Positions 63,911-64,000 of a stretch of DNA of 64,000 nt are shown in pieces. This DNA comes from Thermocrinis albus DSM 14484 (GTDB lineage Bacteria > Aquificota > Aquificia > Aquificales > Aquificaceae). The position numbers and the translations under genes were made by a program. The DNA is taken from assembly GCF_000025605.1 (NCBI RefSeq), contig NC_013894.1, positions 1,163,529 to 1,227,528 of the forward strand, given 5' to 3'. The notes below the pieces were generated by a model, which ran no database searches, had not been told where the DNA came from, and saw only the letters and a program-made list of their open reading frames with translations. How positions within the stretch are numbered: the first letter of the stretch is position 1; every line of letters starts with the position of its first letter.

Positions 63911-64000
63911 ATGCAGAGAACTGTAGCTACCTTCCGCAGAGGTGATCTTTTCAGAATAGAGGGGGAGGAGTTAAAACACATCTTTGCAAGAAGATGGAAG
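63911..64000 (+). CDS. Start of a probable 16S rRNA (uracil-1498-N3)-methyltransferase RsmE (runs off the window)
   Basis: The 30 visible codons begin MQRTVATFRRGDLFRIEGEELKHIFARRWK. The pattern of a short strand, then Ile-x-Gly-Glu-Glu-x-x-His-Ile and a basic end resembles the N-terminal PUA-like region of RsmE. Too short to be sure. The ATG follows the HU hairpin directly and has no Shine-Dalgarno. Confidence 0.5.
   Translation, partial: MQRTVATFRRGDLFRIEGEELKHIFARRWK

Overview
This window looks like about 64 kb of chromosome from a thermophilic bacterium of the Aquificales, most like the Hydrogenobacter/Thermocrinis group. That placement is inference. It rests on a DNA polymerase I without the 5' nuclease domain, a very long ClpB with a coiled-coil insert, a biotin carboxyltransferase of the PycB/CfiA type, a scattered atpG-atpD pair, proteins rich in Lys/Glu/Val, and extreme gene packing. 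Start/stop overlaps of the ATGA type are the rule inside operons, and nearly every tail-to-tail gene pair overlaps.

Layout. 1-3177 (minus): an acetyltransferase, polA, flgH and the start of flgI. 3232-7790: miaB, a DUF151 nuclease, an unknown gene with an M50 protease, queF, and an MTA/SAH deaminase. 7780-14708 (minus): a type II secretion / type IV pilus operon in the order gspF-C-D-N-E-L. Its prepilin peptidase pilD is far away at 35804. 14824-16321: moaD, a family-9 glycosyltransferase and a small helical protein. 16331-16640: a non-coding, hairpin-rich element. 16683-22694: aspS, serS, panC, ribH, nusB, tatA and a UDP-glucuronate decarboxylase. 22735-29975: clpB, murD, an SDR protein, a glycosyltransferase, flgA and a repeat-like exported protein. 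30117-31861: a tandem DUF202 membrane protein followed by a ~1 kb scrambled insert with IS5-type transposase debris, bounded by a perfect 80-bp direct repeat. 31839-36550 (minus): pilD-thiS-[structured RNA]-thiG-hemY-mgtC-secF. 36572-42024: an AT-rich type III restriction-modification pair. 42058-49707: dapF, a diguanylate cyclase, an FAD/NAD oxidoreductase, atpG, atpD, rph and a DUF190-crcB-DUF190 cluster. 49759-58440: a two-component system, an MFS protein and a heavy-metal RND efflux operon. 58465-63519 (minus): a response regulator, pycB/cfiA, lnt, an EamA protein and exonuclease III. 63608-64000: HU and the start of a probable rsmE.

How the genes work together. Envelope traffic dominates: flagellar P/L ring, type II secretion, Tat, SecF, lipoprotein acylation, metal efflux and LPS sugars. 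The rest is core metabolism: thiamin thiazole, pantothenate, riboflavin, haem, queuosine, lysine/peptidoglycan and anaplerotic carboxylation.

The two strongest non-gene signals are these. (1) Many genes have a -10 hexamer 6-9 bases before the start codon and no Shine-Dalgarno, which predicts leaderless mRNAs. In several divergent pairs the two genes share one AT-rich core in a gap of 19-30 bases. (2) A compact RNA with a 9-bp hairpin and pseudoknot complementarity lies between thiS and thiG and shows no TPP-riboswitch consensus. No tRNA, rRNA or CRISPR was seen.
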